Shown here in pieces: positions 29,301 through 44,300 of a DNA stretch of 64,000 nt. Each line of letters opens with the position of its first letter. The stretch's first letter is position 1. Both the position numbers and the translations under genes were made by a program. Location: NCBI GenBank assembly GCA_028023455.1, contig JAQFVV010006221.1, forward strand, positions 4,941,011 through 5,005,010, in the 5' to 3' direction. The DNA is from Epiperipatus broadwayi. Taxonomy: Eukaryota; Onychophora; Udeonychophora; Euonychophora; Peripatidae. The notes under the pieces were generated by a model. It saw only the letters and a program-made list of their open reading frames with translations. It ran no database searches and was not told the DNA's origin.

Positions 29301-32300
29301 GACATTTGTAGTTGTTAACTTCTAATCTATGATTATTAATCTTTATTTACTTCCGAGAAAATCCACTGAACATTACTTTAGTTGTTTCTAGTCTTTCATT
29401 CTGATAATTCTTGTAAAATTTCCTGAAGTTCACAAATATTTTTTTGCAAAATCAATCACGTCATAAACAAAACCTAAATAACTTAAATAAGATGCAAGTA
29501 TTTTCATTTTCTTAGCTTCCCACTTTAAGGTAAAAAATACTTCATACAAAACTACTAAAAGAAGTTTTAAAATTATCAATTCACTCTGAAATAATCGCTT
29601 ATCAATGTTAGTCTTAATATCATCATGTAAACTAATCATAGTAATTGCATTATGATATTCTTCAGGGTATGGCAATATTCTAGATCTATATCTTAGAGGT
29701 TTAAACTTTTAATCATTGTGCAAGTACCTTTTCATAATCTACAAAACCAAAATGTAATAGCAACTCATATCTATTGGTCCTTTCTATAACTAACCTCAAT
29801 ATATTGATGTGATCCACTATATTAAAACCATTTTCAAATACAATAAATTGAATTCATTGTTGATTTGATCTAAAGTTTGTTGTAGATGAGCTATAATTAT
29901 CTTGGTAAAGATATTGTATAAACCTGATAGAAGACTAATAGATCTGTAATTTCGACTATCTTCTTTATCACTTTTCTTAAATGTCTACATCATTACAGCA
30001 TTCTTCCAATCATCTGCCATATCTTTATCATATTTGATATAGTTTTGCTAGCAATTTTTCTATTTCTTCACCTGATATTTTTAAAATATTTCATGATTTA
30101 CAGAGATTTTTATTTCTTCATAATATGTCTTATCTCTTCATTTAAAATGCTTAGCAATTCAAAAGATATTTGGAATTAAAGAGATAATTTTCCTATTCTT
30201 CATTAGTGTGGAATTTTTTGTAAAATTCTTCCACGATATATCATCTCTCTTTTTAATATTTCCATCTTTGTTTTCTTTCTATTGATGGAATAACTTTCCT
30301 TCCAACATCAAAATGTTTTATACTTTTGAGATTTTTATTCCTTTCTATAGGTTTCATTATCAATTCATAGTTATATTTTCTTATATCACCATTAATTATT
30401 TTTATGCCATTTTACAGAATTCCAGATATTCAATATTTTTTAAAGGATTTCTTTTTAATATTTCGATATTTATTCTTTTCTTTACACATTATTTTATTTC
30501 AGGTGGAAAATTATAATGTAGTCTAAAGAATTCTATTAACATTATATATAAATCTAGCCATAGCCAAAGGAATTCTTCTAAAAATTATTTGGGCAATGTT
30601 CCAAGACCAATTAAGTGATCTAAAAATAATTTGTATAGAAAAGGCTAAATCTAAAACAACAAACTATAAATTTGAATCTAACAAACTTTTAGCTATAACT
30701 AAAGCCCACAAAATGATTTAATATGTTACAATGTTAAAACAGGCAAAACTCACTATACATATTGCCACACCCAGCAAGCTAGAGTAATCAATGGATCCTA
30801 AGATCTAGGTGCAGTGCTCTCAGATCCAAGGCGCCTCACTGACGAAAGGTATAAGCCAGAAACTGGTCTGGGGATATTGGATGAGTAGGCACTAGATGGG
30901 GATTTTATGCACAAACCTTCTGGCATCCATTGATTACTCTAGCTTGCTGGGTGTGGCAATAGGTATAGTGAGTTTTGCCTGTTTCAACAACAATTACAAT
31001 CAAGCATAAGAAATGGTGATCATGTGACGCTACAATGTTGTTGTTTTTTTATGTTTTTTCTTGTATTTTATTTTGTTTCAATTTTCTGTTCCTTTTTAAG
31101 TTTATAATTTTTGTGTTTTTTCTATTATTATCCATTGTTTTGTTTAACAGACCATTTAAGTAAGTAGATATACAGTATAACTTTTAACAAAAACAAATCT
31201 CTTTAAAAATCCCTCATAGAAGAACTATGGAGGAAAAGGCAATATTCATCAAAATTACCAATTATTGAGTAGTGAGGTCTCCATTCTTGTTTACTCTTGA
31301 CCATAGCCAACTCTGACAGATAATTTCTAAACTTCTTGAAAAAAAATTTATTTGGCTTGTTAAATAAAATCGTTACCTCAGCACAAAGAAATTCTTCTAA
31401 ATAATTTTGCAGTTTTAAGACTTGACTCAGATAATAAAATTGATTGCACCAGCCTTGTATATATGTAAATATGGATTGTAAATTTGTCTTTAGTTTTCTA
31501 TTTATAAATTGCCAAATTTAGATTTGTGTTTTTCAAGAATTTTAATTTTTTCTCATTCATAAAAAATTAACATGCATTTTAAACATAAATATTTATCATT
31601 ATGTCTGTATAAATATTTTGGTCAATTTTTTTATTTTATTTGCAAGACTGTTTGATTGATTCCTCAAAAGTAACTGAAATTTTATAATAAAAAAATATTT
31701 ATTTTTAAGTGTTATAAATTTAGCCATCTAAATGTGTTCTTCATTTTTGTGAAGTGATGCTTTTTAATGATTACATCTTTTCTTTTTTTTTTACCACTTT
31801 TAAGTCCGCAATAAAAAAAAAAAATTGAACGATTTTTTCATTCAAGAAAATAAAATAAAAAATCATGCGAAGCAAGATCAAACAAATATGGCTGATAGAT
31901 AAGCGTCATGCTGAATTTTTCACATATGGTGTCTCCAAAACATAGACATCTGACATAAACAATCTTTATACCAAACTAGTTAAAAAAATTTTGCTTCCAA
32001 AATAATGTGTTGAACAGATTTTTACAACATTATTTCATTCTAAAAATAATGGATAAGAGAGAGAATGATGCAAAAGAAAAAAAATACACAAAAAAATTAA
32101 AGTAGGTAGCAGGAATACTTAGCTCAGCAAATGTCGTCAAGTTTGGTTATGTGTAAAACTCCAGCTGAAATGATTATGAATTGGATATTAAAGATTCATC
32201 TTTTAATCATCAAACATGAACACAAACAGATAGTGAAGTAAATTCCAATTTGATATAAAAGAACTTTATCATATTTATAGTGGGAAAACAAAATGGATTC

Positions 32301-35300
32301 CTTTTGTCATCAAGTGCAAACAGGACTTTCAAATTTTTATTGCAAAAACCAAAGAAGAAAAACTGCAGTCAAAGATACCAAGTGCAGGTGGGATTTATTC
32401 ATAAGACCTGACTATAAAAGCAAATTCAACTTTAGGGCATGGATTATCATATTAATGTGGATGATTTTAAGATATGGCATGGTTATGGAAAACCTAGTAA
32501 CTGCAAGCATATAGATTGATACATTATCATAAAATAGACTATAAGTAGCATAAGAAATCCATCTGTAAGTTATCCAAATAGAATTATTACTTATTCTAAT
32601 ATTGGCTAAATCCAGTAACAATATTTATTTACTATCCATTTGTAATCAATATTTGTAACATTAGAAAGGATAGCTAATTTGAGTTACTGAATCTAAATTG
32701 AGTAAGAAATATACCCTTGTCATCATAAATATTAAATATTCTTGATTTCATTTCAGTTAATTTGTTTAAAGACATTTACAAGTTTTGTAAAAATGTATAA
32801 TCAGTCAAAATACACTAATATATTGGTCACTGTAAATAAATATTATTATAAAATAATTTAGAATACTTTAATAATTATTCCTTTTTTTTTTTTCATAGTT
32901 ATTGCTTGTCATTTAGTATTATTTAAAGAAAATAAGTATCTTTTAATATGTACATTAATACCAATATGTAAATTAAATATTTTAATATTAAACATGTGTA
33001 TGAGCTTGGGTATTTTTATATTCTACTTGTAAAAAGTATTTGCAAGTGGAAGAAATTATTATATAGATTATTATTATAAATTTATTTAACGCACATTGAT
33101 TACGCAAGTAATATTTACTAAGGCAATAAACCTAAAGCTTTTGTGGTTAAAAATGCGAAGGTAGGGACCTCTACAGGTCTTAACCACAAGCATTGGAGTA
33201 AGCTTGTGGTTAAGACCTGCAGAGGTCCCTACTTCGCATTTTCAACTACATAAGCTTTAGGTTTATTACCTTAGTAAATATTATTATAGATTATTATTTT
33301 ACAGAATTGTAGACATATTTTCATTCAAATACTTGACAAAAAAAAAAAAGAAGATTCAAGTGTCTTTGAATGCTCATTTTCTTTGTAGAATTACATCTTC
33401 TAATAAAATTTATAATAAACAACTCTATTTATTCGTTAAATTTTAAAAATGCATTTATTTCTATAGAATACACATTAAATGTTAATTGGTATCTACTTTT
33501 TTTTGTTTTCTAATTGTGTACAAGCTTCATTTCATTATGAAGCAAAATTTGAATCCACATACAAGATAATGATAGAATTATTTAATAATATACCCACTCA
33601 TTGATTTGATATGTACAAATGTAAAAAATAATCTGTATATCTAAAGAATACTTAAATATATCTTATTAAATAATCACAATCTTCTTACACCTTTAAGCAA
33701 ATAATGTTTATTATACTAATAACAGTTTCAACTGTTCCTCACAGTCTTCTTCAGATCTACAAAAATTCAAATATTATAACAATATAACCAAAACTTATAT
33801 ATACATCAAATCAATTATTATAACAATTTAATATTTAAATTGATATATATATATATAAGTTTTGGTTGTATTGTTATATTATTTAAATTTTTATAGATCT
33901 GAAGAAGACTGCGAGGAACAGTCAAAACTGTTATTATAATAATAAACATTATTTGCTTAAGAGTGTAAGAAGACAGTGATTATTTAATAAGATATGTTGT
34001 TGTATATGAATAAGCAAAATTATTGAAGAATAAGAAGGAAGAAGTACATATAGAATTATATAAAATATAAAGAATACTTACTAAATGGCTTTCATAAATT
34101 CTTCTTACTTTACAATATGAAGCCATTTGTAATAAATATAAACCATGTAAACAAAACACTTGGGTTAGAAAAGCAAACTGTGCAAACTAAAATATATATA
34201 TACACATAAATATTATTATATATTAAAGTACAACATATATCTTTTTTTAATAAATAATCAGAAAAATAAAAACACACACACATACATACTTATATTAGAA
34301 TAGTTACAAATTATGCTAAGAGTATAATCTATTACTTTTAAATTTTCTTTATTTTTATGAATTTTATAAAGGACAAATTCATACTACCGTAACATAATAC
34401 TGTAGAAAAAAGCTTTTAGGCAAAAAAAAAATTTTACTTAAAAAATTTTCTGCAACTAATATAAATTAAAATCATTCTTCTTCCTAAAAGCATTTTTTCT
34501 CCATTACTATATTATTAATAATTTATTCTTCTTAACATACATATGTATTTATATGAGTATAAAGTAAGAACAGAAATCCACTTTACATTGAAGAAAGGAT
34601 TTATCAAAAAATATTTGCTAGTCAACTTCTGGATTTTATATTTTAAAGTCAAATGCGTACAATGATTTAAATATTAAAGTTCCAGTGAATTTTTTAAGTG
34701 AATATTATTTGATCATTGGTTAATAACATCACAGAAGTTGGTAATGAGCTGTATTTCTTTTATTTTATGCTTGTTATCATCACATTGTTGGCAAATAATT
34801 ATTGTGTTATTGAAGCAATATCGCTGGCTTGCTTTTTTTGTTTATAAACTGATAGCTCTCTGAAAAAAATTAAGTTTAGATTATATATAGATACACTTGC
34901 TAAGATATGAGAGTATGTATATTAGCTTTAATTTCATAAATTGTTATCACAGCATTTTGTGCAATAGACAACACAAGATTTATCAATAACAATTATTTTA
35001 TCACATGACCACCAGTCTTTATGCTTACATAAGCTGTTTACACAGAGGCAAAACTATCCATACAGTAGCAACACTCAATGCAAGTCAGAGTAATCAATGA
35101 ATGCAGGAAGGTGAGTGCATCCCTCTGGCTTGTACTGAATGGCGCTACTATATGGAGAGTTTTATCTTGTGTAAACAATATTTTACTTTAGAAATGAATT
35201 TATTATATACAATCATTATATGTGACCAACTAAAAGAAATATGCTTCAAAGTTAAAATTAGAACATGTTAAATTAGTAAAGATATTGATTTACTTGGTTA

Positions 35301-38300
35301 ATTATTTTTCTTGCATATCTCTTGACATAAATACGTAATTGGATTACTACACAGAAAATAGGTTTTAAGTGATAATTGTGCACTAATGCAGCAGCAATTC
35401 ACTTAAATCACAGCAAATTCCAAAAATTAAACAATTCCTGTGACCACATTATAAATTTTAAGTTTTTGGCGGGTAATTTAACTCTCTATAATACTGCGTC
35501 CAGAAGTATTCATTGAAACTATTGAAAAAAATATTAGTGTTCGTTCTAGAAAATTTCCTTATTTTAAAACCCGTATAAATTTTAGCAATGATAATGCAGC
35601 TCATATTGTCTTTTTGTCACCAACGAAAAGCTTGACATCAAAAATCTTAATTTAGTGGATTAATAAAGACAATTAAATATGATCTTACAATATTGAAAAA
35701 AAGAAAATATGTAAAAAAGTTTCTTCAGTTAATCCATATAATTTACAAATTGGATTGAAACTTAATTTAATTTTAAAAATGTAGTTGGGAAAATAGCATA
35801 CAGAAATTTGATGCTGGTATGAATCAGAGATTCAACCAAAAACATATTTTCTAACAGTTTTATAGATGAAAAGATTTCAATTATCATCATGTTTGAATTT
35901 TTGGAATATATCATCATCATCAATAGTACTCTATCTTATAGTCAGGTCAAGAGAGCAATCATACCGCTAATTTATCCATTTCTCCATTCTGTTATGCTCA
36001 CTGCCTAAATTGTCAATTCCACAACATCATCATTAATAAATCACTGTATGTCATTTGTAATATATCTCTAATCATCTGATTTCTTGAATCTAGGTAGGCC
36101 AGTTCCTATTTCATTGAGAATGATGTTTGTCCCCCACTGTTATCAAATCAAATGGCTTGTAAAAAAATTAATGTCAAATAAAATCACTATATATTTTGAC
36201 AAATGATTTAGTTTTTATGAATTAACAAAACAACTTAACTTCAACAAATCCAAGATTATAGATTTTTATTGCTTTTATTGACAATTTAATCCTGATGCCC
36301 ATAAATAATTATTAATATATTTATTAATGTTGGCTGTTGTTATATTAGCTATACAGCTTAAAGATGCATGGTATACCAAAAGATCTTTTGAGAGTAGAAT
36401 TAATTTTAAATTTTAGTTCTCAAATGGCATTTAATTGGATTGAAAGTTAATAATTTAGTTAAAATTTATTGTGAATTAATGCATTAATTATTAAATTAGT
36501 TTTGATTATTAAAACACACACTAGAAAACTAAGGAAATTAAGTTGAACTAACATTTAACGTTGATGGAATATTTATGCCAGTTAATACCTACTATGCTGA
36601 AGATTTATCTTCTGCTAAAATTGATCCAATTATTCTCAAAAAAAAATTTTTAGCATTTCTCAATAACAGTGACTACTCAAATAATAATCAAGATAACATT
36701 AGCATGGAAAATATATTTATCTTCAATGTAATCAAGAGACCAGTTAAAGCAAACAAGAGAAGAAAAATTGTGTATATATATATTCAGCTGCTTTTAATTC
36801 AAATTTGATTACATGGAAAGTAAAAAAATTCATATCATATCTCAAAATGACTTGTCAAAATTTATTAATCATCTTGGATTATGTCTTCTTCATTGCTTAA
36901 TATATCCATTTAATAAATTCACATACATATATATATATGCATGACATATATATCGTGCCTATGTATATATGTGATCTTATTTATAATGTCTATTAGAGAT
37001 ATCTCTTGAAAAAAAAGGATTTACAGAAAAAAATTTGATTAGCAAAACAAAGACTACTTAACTACAAAACTATGAGAATAAAATTGAAAACATACACAAA
37101 AAAAAAAAATTGATAAGCCAGAAACTAATCTGGAGATATTGGATGAGTAGGCAGTAAATGGGGATTTTATGCAAAGCCTTCTGGCATACATTGATTACTC
37201 TGGTTGGCACTGAGTGGCACTACTGTATGGATAGTTTAGCCTGTTTTAATAACAATTATGTGCTAGCATAAGAAATAGTGATCATGTGATGAAGAGTATC
37301 GTGCAAATACAAAATTTTAACAAAAATTTATTCCAATAAAATAAATATCTGAATACTGAGAATAAATTCAAAACAAATTTTTAATATTACTATGAGGCAA
37401 AAACCAAAAAACAACACTTTTAAATGTTGCACTTAACTTTCGCTTTGTAAAGTATTAAAAAAAAACAAAGACTATTTTTAATTTATAAATAAAGAAATTT
37501 AAAGAAATGCTTTTATTCACATAAATGTACTAAAAAGAAAAAACTGTGCTAAAAAACAAAAAATAGTCAAGCGTTGGTGGCCTAGAGATTAGCATAGCTG
37601 CTTTCCAAGCAGTTGTCCTGGGTTCGCTTTCCGGCCGACGCTTTGACATATGAGAAAAATAAATAAATTTCTTTAACTTTCATAAATAAAAGTATAGAGT
37701 GATCATCAAAGTAGGCATCAGTTGCTAATTTATTGAAAGAATTCTTCAGAAATCTGATTTGTGAATTTCTAAACACCATGTTTTTATTTGTTAAGATTGA
37801 AGAAAATTTATTTTTTACTTTTTAATACATTATTTACATAAATAAAAAGCATTCCTTTAAATTGTTTTTTTATATATTTTTTATTTTCTAAATTTTACTT
37901 TTATGTACTTACAAAAATTAGGAATGAAGAAACTTTAAATATAATTTAATATTACCAGATGTCATATCAATAAATTATTTATGAGAAGTTAATAAACAAA
38001 TTTTCATTACAGATGTCATAAAGAATATTGAATCTTATTTAAATTAAAAATTTTAATCTTTCATTAATTTTTTTGCTAAAATTGTTTGCAATTCTAAAAA
38101 AAAAATGAATTGTCATCAAGAATGCATAAATATGCAAAGTTTCAACTAGATCACAAATTGGGAAGTGGGTGAAAATTGAGTTACAAGATTTCACAGTGAA
38201 ATAGATGATAAAAGAAAGTGAGTTAAAATAAAACCGTATTAAAAAAAATAATGGAAAATATTACCAAATCTTCATTAGATGTTAATTTGGAAAACTAATA

Positions 38301-41300
38301 CCAAAAAATACAATGTGATTTGAAGATAAAACTGCAACAAAATTATGGAGGAAAAGGCAAGATAATATTTAATTTTTTTAATACTGAATACCAAGGATGA
38401 AAATACATACACCTGGGTCTCTTTTGTGTGAATTTTTTTAATGCGATTCATGTTTCTTCTTAATATCGTTTTATGTGTTTTTCTTTTATATGATAAAGAA
38501 GTTCATATTTTATTTAAAATCGGGATTTCTCCGTTTTATATACACGCATTAAATTTTACATACTTTAAATGCCTGTTGGAAAAAGGTTTGGCAATAAATT
38601 TAGATACCGTAAAAGATTTAGAAAAAGATAACGAAACAGAAGTGTAACATGTTCATTTCACAGCAAAAATGATTCAAGAAAGTCTTCAACTTTCTAATCA
38701 ATTGGAAAATCATTTCCTTATTAATAACCCTGACTTATGAACTAAATTCCAACAAGAGCTAAATAATTATATGTCTGTGTTATGTATGTGTATGTTTATA
38801 TTTTCTTTTATACACATACATACATGGAGAAACTTTTAGACAGAAAAAAATTACAAGTAAAAATAACTAAGAACTTTTAATTTCTACTTAAAAAGTTTTT
38901 AAATATTTTTACTTGTAATTTTTTTCTGTCTAAAAAAAAAAAAAAGATAAAAGTAAAAATATTTAATAACTTTTAATTTCTACTTTAAAAAGAATATATC
39001 TTTAAAAGTTTTTAAATATTTTTACTTGTAACTTTTTTCTGTCTAAAAGTTTCTACATGTATATATGTGTATAAAAGAAAATTTGGTAGCTGTAAAGTAT
39101 TAATTGTGCAGTCTTTGGTGGCGCTGTTTTTAGTTAAAAACAGAGCAATATAACATTACTGGGCCGCTAGATTTTTTTTTTTTTATCTAATAGATCGTAT
39201 TTTGACATATGGCTGTAATTTTTTTCTTTTTAATATATTGTTGTTGTTGTTTTGGACATAATTTTTTTTGTTGTTGTTTTCATTTGATAAATTTAAAACT
39301 ATAATGGACACTTTGACCTTTTTTTTTGGATTTCAAAAGTACATAATTTTTGACATACGCCTTGGGGGGGGGGGGATTTCCATTCTAAATCTACTGTTTC
39401 TTTTTTACAGACGTCTTTTTTTTTTTTTTTTGGTTTGGATTCGATACATTTCAAAGTATAAGGGACAGTTTTAACTTTTTTTTTGAATATCTCAAATATA
39501 CACAATTTGCTTTACATACAACTTTTTTTTTTTGCCTTTTAATAAATATACTGGGTTTTTTTTTAAAACAGACGTCTTTTTTTTGTTATTGTTATTTAAA
39601 ATTAGAATCGACACTTTCTTTTTGAATTTGTTAAAAATGCAGGGGGGGGGGGTGCTGTTGATTGATTTAGCAACAAAAAAAAAAAGTCAAAGCTGTCCGA
39701 CAAACTCCGCCCCAGATGTCTGTATTTGCTTATAAACAAAAAGAATTGTTTGGTATTTTGAATAGTATATCGATCGAGAGAGTGGATTCTCTTCCAACCG
39801 AAAGAAGCGTCAAGTTGTCGATTGATTTGAGAAGAATACGAAAAGCCCTACTCTTTGAACACTGACATTCTGGGTGCTAATTAATCGACTTACAGATCAA
39901 AAGAATCACAAACAAAACACAGATTCTTTTAAATCAAATAATAAATTTTATTCACCACGTAGGACTAAACCGAATCAACCGCGTCATCTTTTTTTTCTCG
40001 CTTTTTTTTCGGACATCCCCCGATTGCAAGAATGTGGTAGCCATTTTGTTCTTTTGTTACTCTCGTCCGAGTCGCAAGAGAAATGGTACTTTTTCGCCAA
40101 CAACTACAATCGTCTGACAGAGACGTTGACATACTTTTTTTGGGTTCCAAATAACAACAAACACCAACAAAAAAAAAGCTCGGACAAATCTCATGAATAT
40201 GCTGATAATTACTAGTAGGCCAAAAGATCTCAGTTGGGCAATACAGAAAATCATCAACATCAACAAACAAACAGTTGCAAACCATTCCAGTGCACACACT
40301 CAGATTAAATTCGAGCCAGAATACAAATTTGATCCCTATGTGTAGGAATTCACGCCGCGATGAAATAAGAGGCAAACTAAACGATCATCTAGTGTTGTTA
40401 CTTTAGACGTAGGGTTAGGACTGCGGCAGGAATTGGCCGCAGATTCTAACCACTACATCTATTGTCTCTTGTTAAGCGGCTAATACGATCACTAGCGCTA
40501 GTCGTGTATTAGCTGTAAGGTGCGGCCGCTAAAGCGGTATTATTCTGTGTTTTTACACAGAAACAGCACCGCCACAGGCTGTACAGTAAATAGTTTACAA
40601 ATAACAAAAAATTAACCATTAGAAGCGTGTTATATATATAGTTGCACTCATGGAAGTGCATTCTCTAACAACTAGATATAGCACTTTGGATATCGCGAGC
40701 TTCATAAACAATTAGTAAAATCATTGTCTCAAAATGTAATTACCGATTACACTGTCAACAGAAAACCATTAGCACAGCACAAGAGTGAAGTTGGTGCTAA
40801 TTGTATTTCCTCTTGTGACGAAACTGATGTTTTACCAGTTCACAAACGAACCGCATATTGTCAAATAGCAATAATGATTAAAATATGTATGAAAAAATGT
40901 AAAATAAATTACACAAAAAAACATATTGTTTTGGATAAAATTAAATAGTTAATAAAAAAAAGTTTGTCTTGTATCAATTTTTTTCAAATATTTGAAATTT
41001 TTCATTAGTCATACTTTATTTCTTTATTTTTTTTTTATGCAAATTTTAAAATAATTTTATGTTGTTGCTTTGCTTTTATGCGAATTTTGAAAATTTTTGA
41101 ACCTATCCTACATTTTTCAAGGTAAGTTAAGTCTATTTTTGTGCGATTTTTTTTAATGCGGATTTTCTGTGGAACCTTTCTACCGCATAAAACAAGACCC
41201 AGGTGTATTTGTTTTTTAAATTTGAATGTTATTTTGTGTGGTTTGGCAAAGTAGTAGAATGACAAATTCAAGAGTTGAAAGTTCATAGTTCAAAGTTTAT

Positions 41301-44300
41301 TTTATCAATTTTAATGCTTGAATACCCTTTGATTCCCTGAACAACCAACATTAAATTATTTATTTTTAACAAGATTTTATTATTATTATTACCATTTTCT
41401 ATATAAACATTTAACTTTTGTGTTTATTTAATCCAATTTTAACTTTTTAAATAAATATATACACAGAATTTGTTATTCTTTTCATTCTTGTTTGTAATAA
41501 ATTGGCTGAAATGTTTCGAACATTGGTTGAAGTTTACTAAAAGTAGTGAATGTGCTTTCGGCTTGGAAAATCAGATTCATAGCATTCATGAGTTGGTTGG
41601 ATATGCTTCAGTATTTATTGACGAAATACTATATTTAATTTAGCTATTTAAATATTCCACTATTGTGTACATGTCAATACATAAAAGTAAGTAAGGATGA
41701 TGGTTTGATTGTGCTTTGGTATGGGAATTAGCCCACACTGGTCATGAATTCAATCATACGGTTATTTATCTGAGATCAGTCAATGATAAAGAATGAAGAC
41801 TCCTCTATATATACAATAATGAAATTACTTACATGTGGAATAATGATGTAAGAATATACTGGAAAGTAAACTTATTCATGAAGCAACTAACTCCAAACAC
41901 ATTACCACAAGAATTTACAAATCAGATTTTAAAGAAATCAATAATAAACAAACAATACCCACTCCCTTATATATTAACATCCATTTATTAATCGGATTCA
42001 TTTAAAAATTTATTGAAATACTAAAATTTGAAGATAATTGTAACCACAATTGAGGATCTTGAAATGCAAGAAAAATTACTAAAAGAAATAAGAACTGCAA
42101 AAGTAGGATGATTATCTATACAAAAAGAAAGGAGCAGTTATAATCTATATTTCTTTAAAAAAAAAAAAATCTTACCTGCCAACAAATCATAAATAACATG
42201 TTTAAGATTGCTAAACTCATTACATGTCTTTCTTTCAAAGATTTTAATCTAAAAATAAATATTAAAAGTTAATGAATACCAGGATATTAAATATTAAGTA
42301 ATATGTTCCTATATAATTTTAATAAAACTTTTGTTTTTAAATAAAATTAAAATCTAAAACGATTACTGAAAAAATATTTAATTATAGGGGATTTGAACAC
42401 AGACTTTCAAACTCCCTTCAGCTATCCATTCTATCTCACATTAACTGATATATAGCTGTAGGGAGCTTGAAAGTTTGTGTCCAAATCCCCTATAATTACA
42501 TCAAAACTTCAAGTTTATAAATTATACTTGTGTTTAAATATAGAAAAAAATTATAAATAAACTACCTAAGACTTTTATTTGCTTAAATTATAATTTGGGA
42601 TAATTAACAATAAGGGGCTGCAATCAATAGATAGCATCGATCACTGCAGGTATAATCTATCACCTTCTTAACACAGCTTACTGATGCATGTTTAAGAGGA
42701 TGATTACAGCAGTCACATTATAAAAATAAGTTTGAATTTATAAAACTTCATTCATTATTGTTTAGAATAATTTATAATTATTATTGCTACTACTTTAATT
42801 AGTATCAGAGTTTGTAATGATTATCATCACAACCTATTCAAGGATAGTGTTGCAGATTTCACTTCCTCAGATAAAATGTGATACGCACACACATAAACAT
42901 TTGCTAAATTATTTTTTGTTTTTAAAGCAATATGTCTTATCAATAGGATGTTACAGCTAAATAGTAAAGTATTAAATGTTTATAATAAATTGCCATTGCT
43001 TTCCAACTCCTAAAATGAATATTTAGAATCTCATTTTTATAATAAGCATTCATCATCATCATCATCAACCATTATCAATCCACTGCATGATGAAGGTCTC
43101 TCCAAGTTCAGTCCAACTTTTCCGATCTTTAGCTTCTCTTCTCCACATCACCCCTGCACACTTTCTTATTTCATCCATCCATCTCACATGTGGTCTCTTT
43201 CTGGGTCTTTTACAATGTCTTAGAATCCAGTTTAAGATGGACAATTAAAATCTTAAACTGAATCTTAAATCTTAATAAGCATTATACATTTATATATTGA
43301 TTTAAAATCTGTTTCATGGATTTTCCTTAAATAGTTAATATATGTAATAGAATGAACCTCTGATATTATTATGTATAATATAAAGACACTATAACAGCAA
43401 AAATTATAAAAATTAATTTGAGAAACCAAGTTTACTTTCAGTGCATTAGCATATATTTGTAGTTAATCAACATTTTAAAAATCGATTTTTTTTACTTATT
43501 TAAAATACTATTGATTCTCTGATTCATTGCATTCGTTTTGTACAGTAAACCAAACTTCTTTGATTTTCCTCTTTGTCATTTTACCTTAGCAATATCTAGA
43601 TTGAATTCAAATCCATATTATTTTTCATGATTATAAAATAATGACACATTAATAAAATTAGTTTTAGCCTTTCTCTACATAAATGAATAATATACCTTAT
43701 TCATTCTCATATTCATTTAGTTTCACTCTAATATGCATATACACAACCCGATTAGCCATACCTTGCAGCATATATGCTATTAAATCAGTACATCTTATCT
43801 ACTTCATCTTTTGTATAATTGATTAACCTATTCATATCTGTCCTAAATTCCACATTGAGCTTATCTGCATATATACTTCAATTTTATTTTCAATACTCAG
43901 TACATATGCTAATGACATTCATTTCTCATCATTTCTAACTTTTCTCTTTATATATATTTCTTTTAAAATACTCTACATATCTAGGTCAGTTTTACTGAAT
44001 CCAGCTTTTGCATTTCACAAATACAAATTTCTAAATCTCTATTTTGTCAAACTCAAATCTACATAAATAGTTATTTCAAAACAAAAATGCTCTCAAATCT
44101 GTCTACTTATATGACTTTAACACCCGAAACATCATATTAACACACACCCTAATATTAATAACTATCATTGTATAATACAATAAATTATTGTTCTGCTTTA
44201 TTTTTAAATCTAAATAATATATTTCACCATCTTTTTTAAGCACTTCAGATTAATTTAATCCTGATTTCTTATTAGAATCCTCAAAGATATTGTTAATAAT

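Larger units (their letters stand above)
38410..41205 (+). mobile_element. TA-flanked DNA transposon, pogo/Tigger-like remnant
   Basis: Perfect 11-base inverted ends CACCTGGGTCT / AGACCCAGGTG (38410-38420, 41195-41205) are each bordered by TA, the target of the Tc1/mariner group. Subterminal GCGATTTT/GCGAATTTT motifs recur at both ends. A broken frame at 38560-38790 reads DLEKDNETEV, FTAKMIQESLQLSNQLENHF and KFQQELNNYM, resembling the tail of Tigger/jerky-type transposases. No DDE catalytic core was found. Confidence 0.55.

Noticed and set aside
33689-33715. A 27-base candidate for the missing dpy-19 micro-exon (AG before, GTAAG after, phase 0)
   Set aside because: It encodes YNKHYLLKG, which does not resemble the expected LRKII-like stretch, has no pyrimidine tract, and falls inside a foldback element arm.
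39965-40375. 136-codon minus-strand open frame in the GC-richer region
   Set aside because: No family resemblance; composition follows the T/C-rich plus strand, and it lies inside a transposon.
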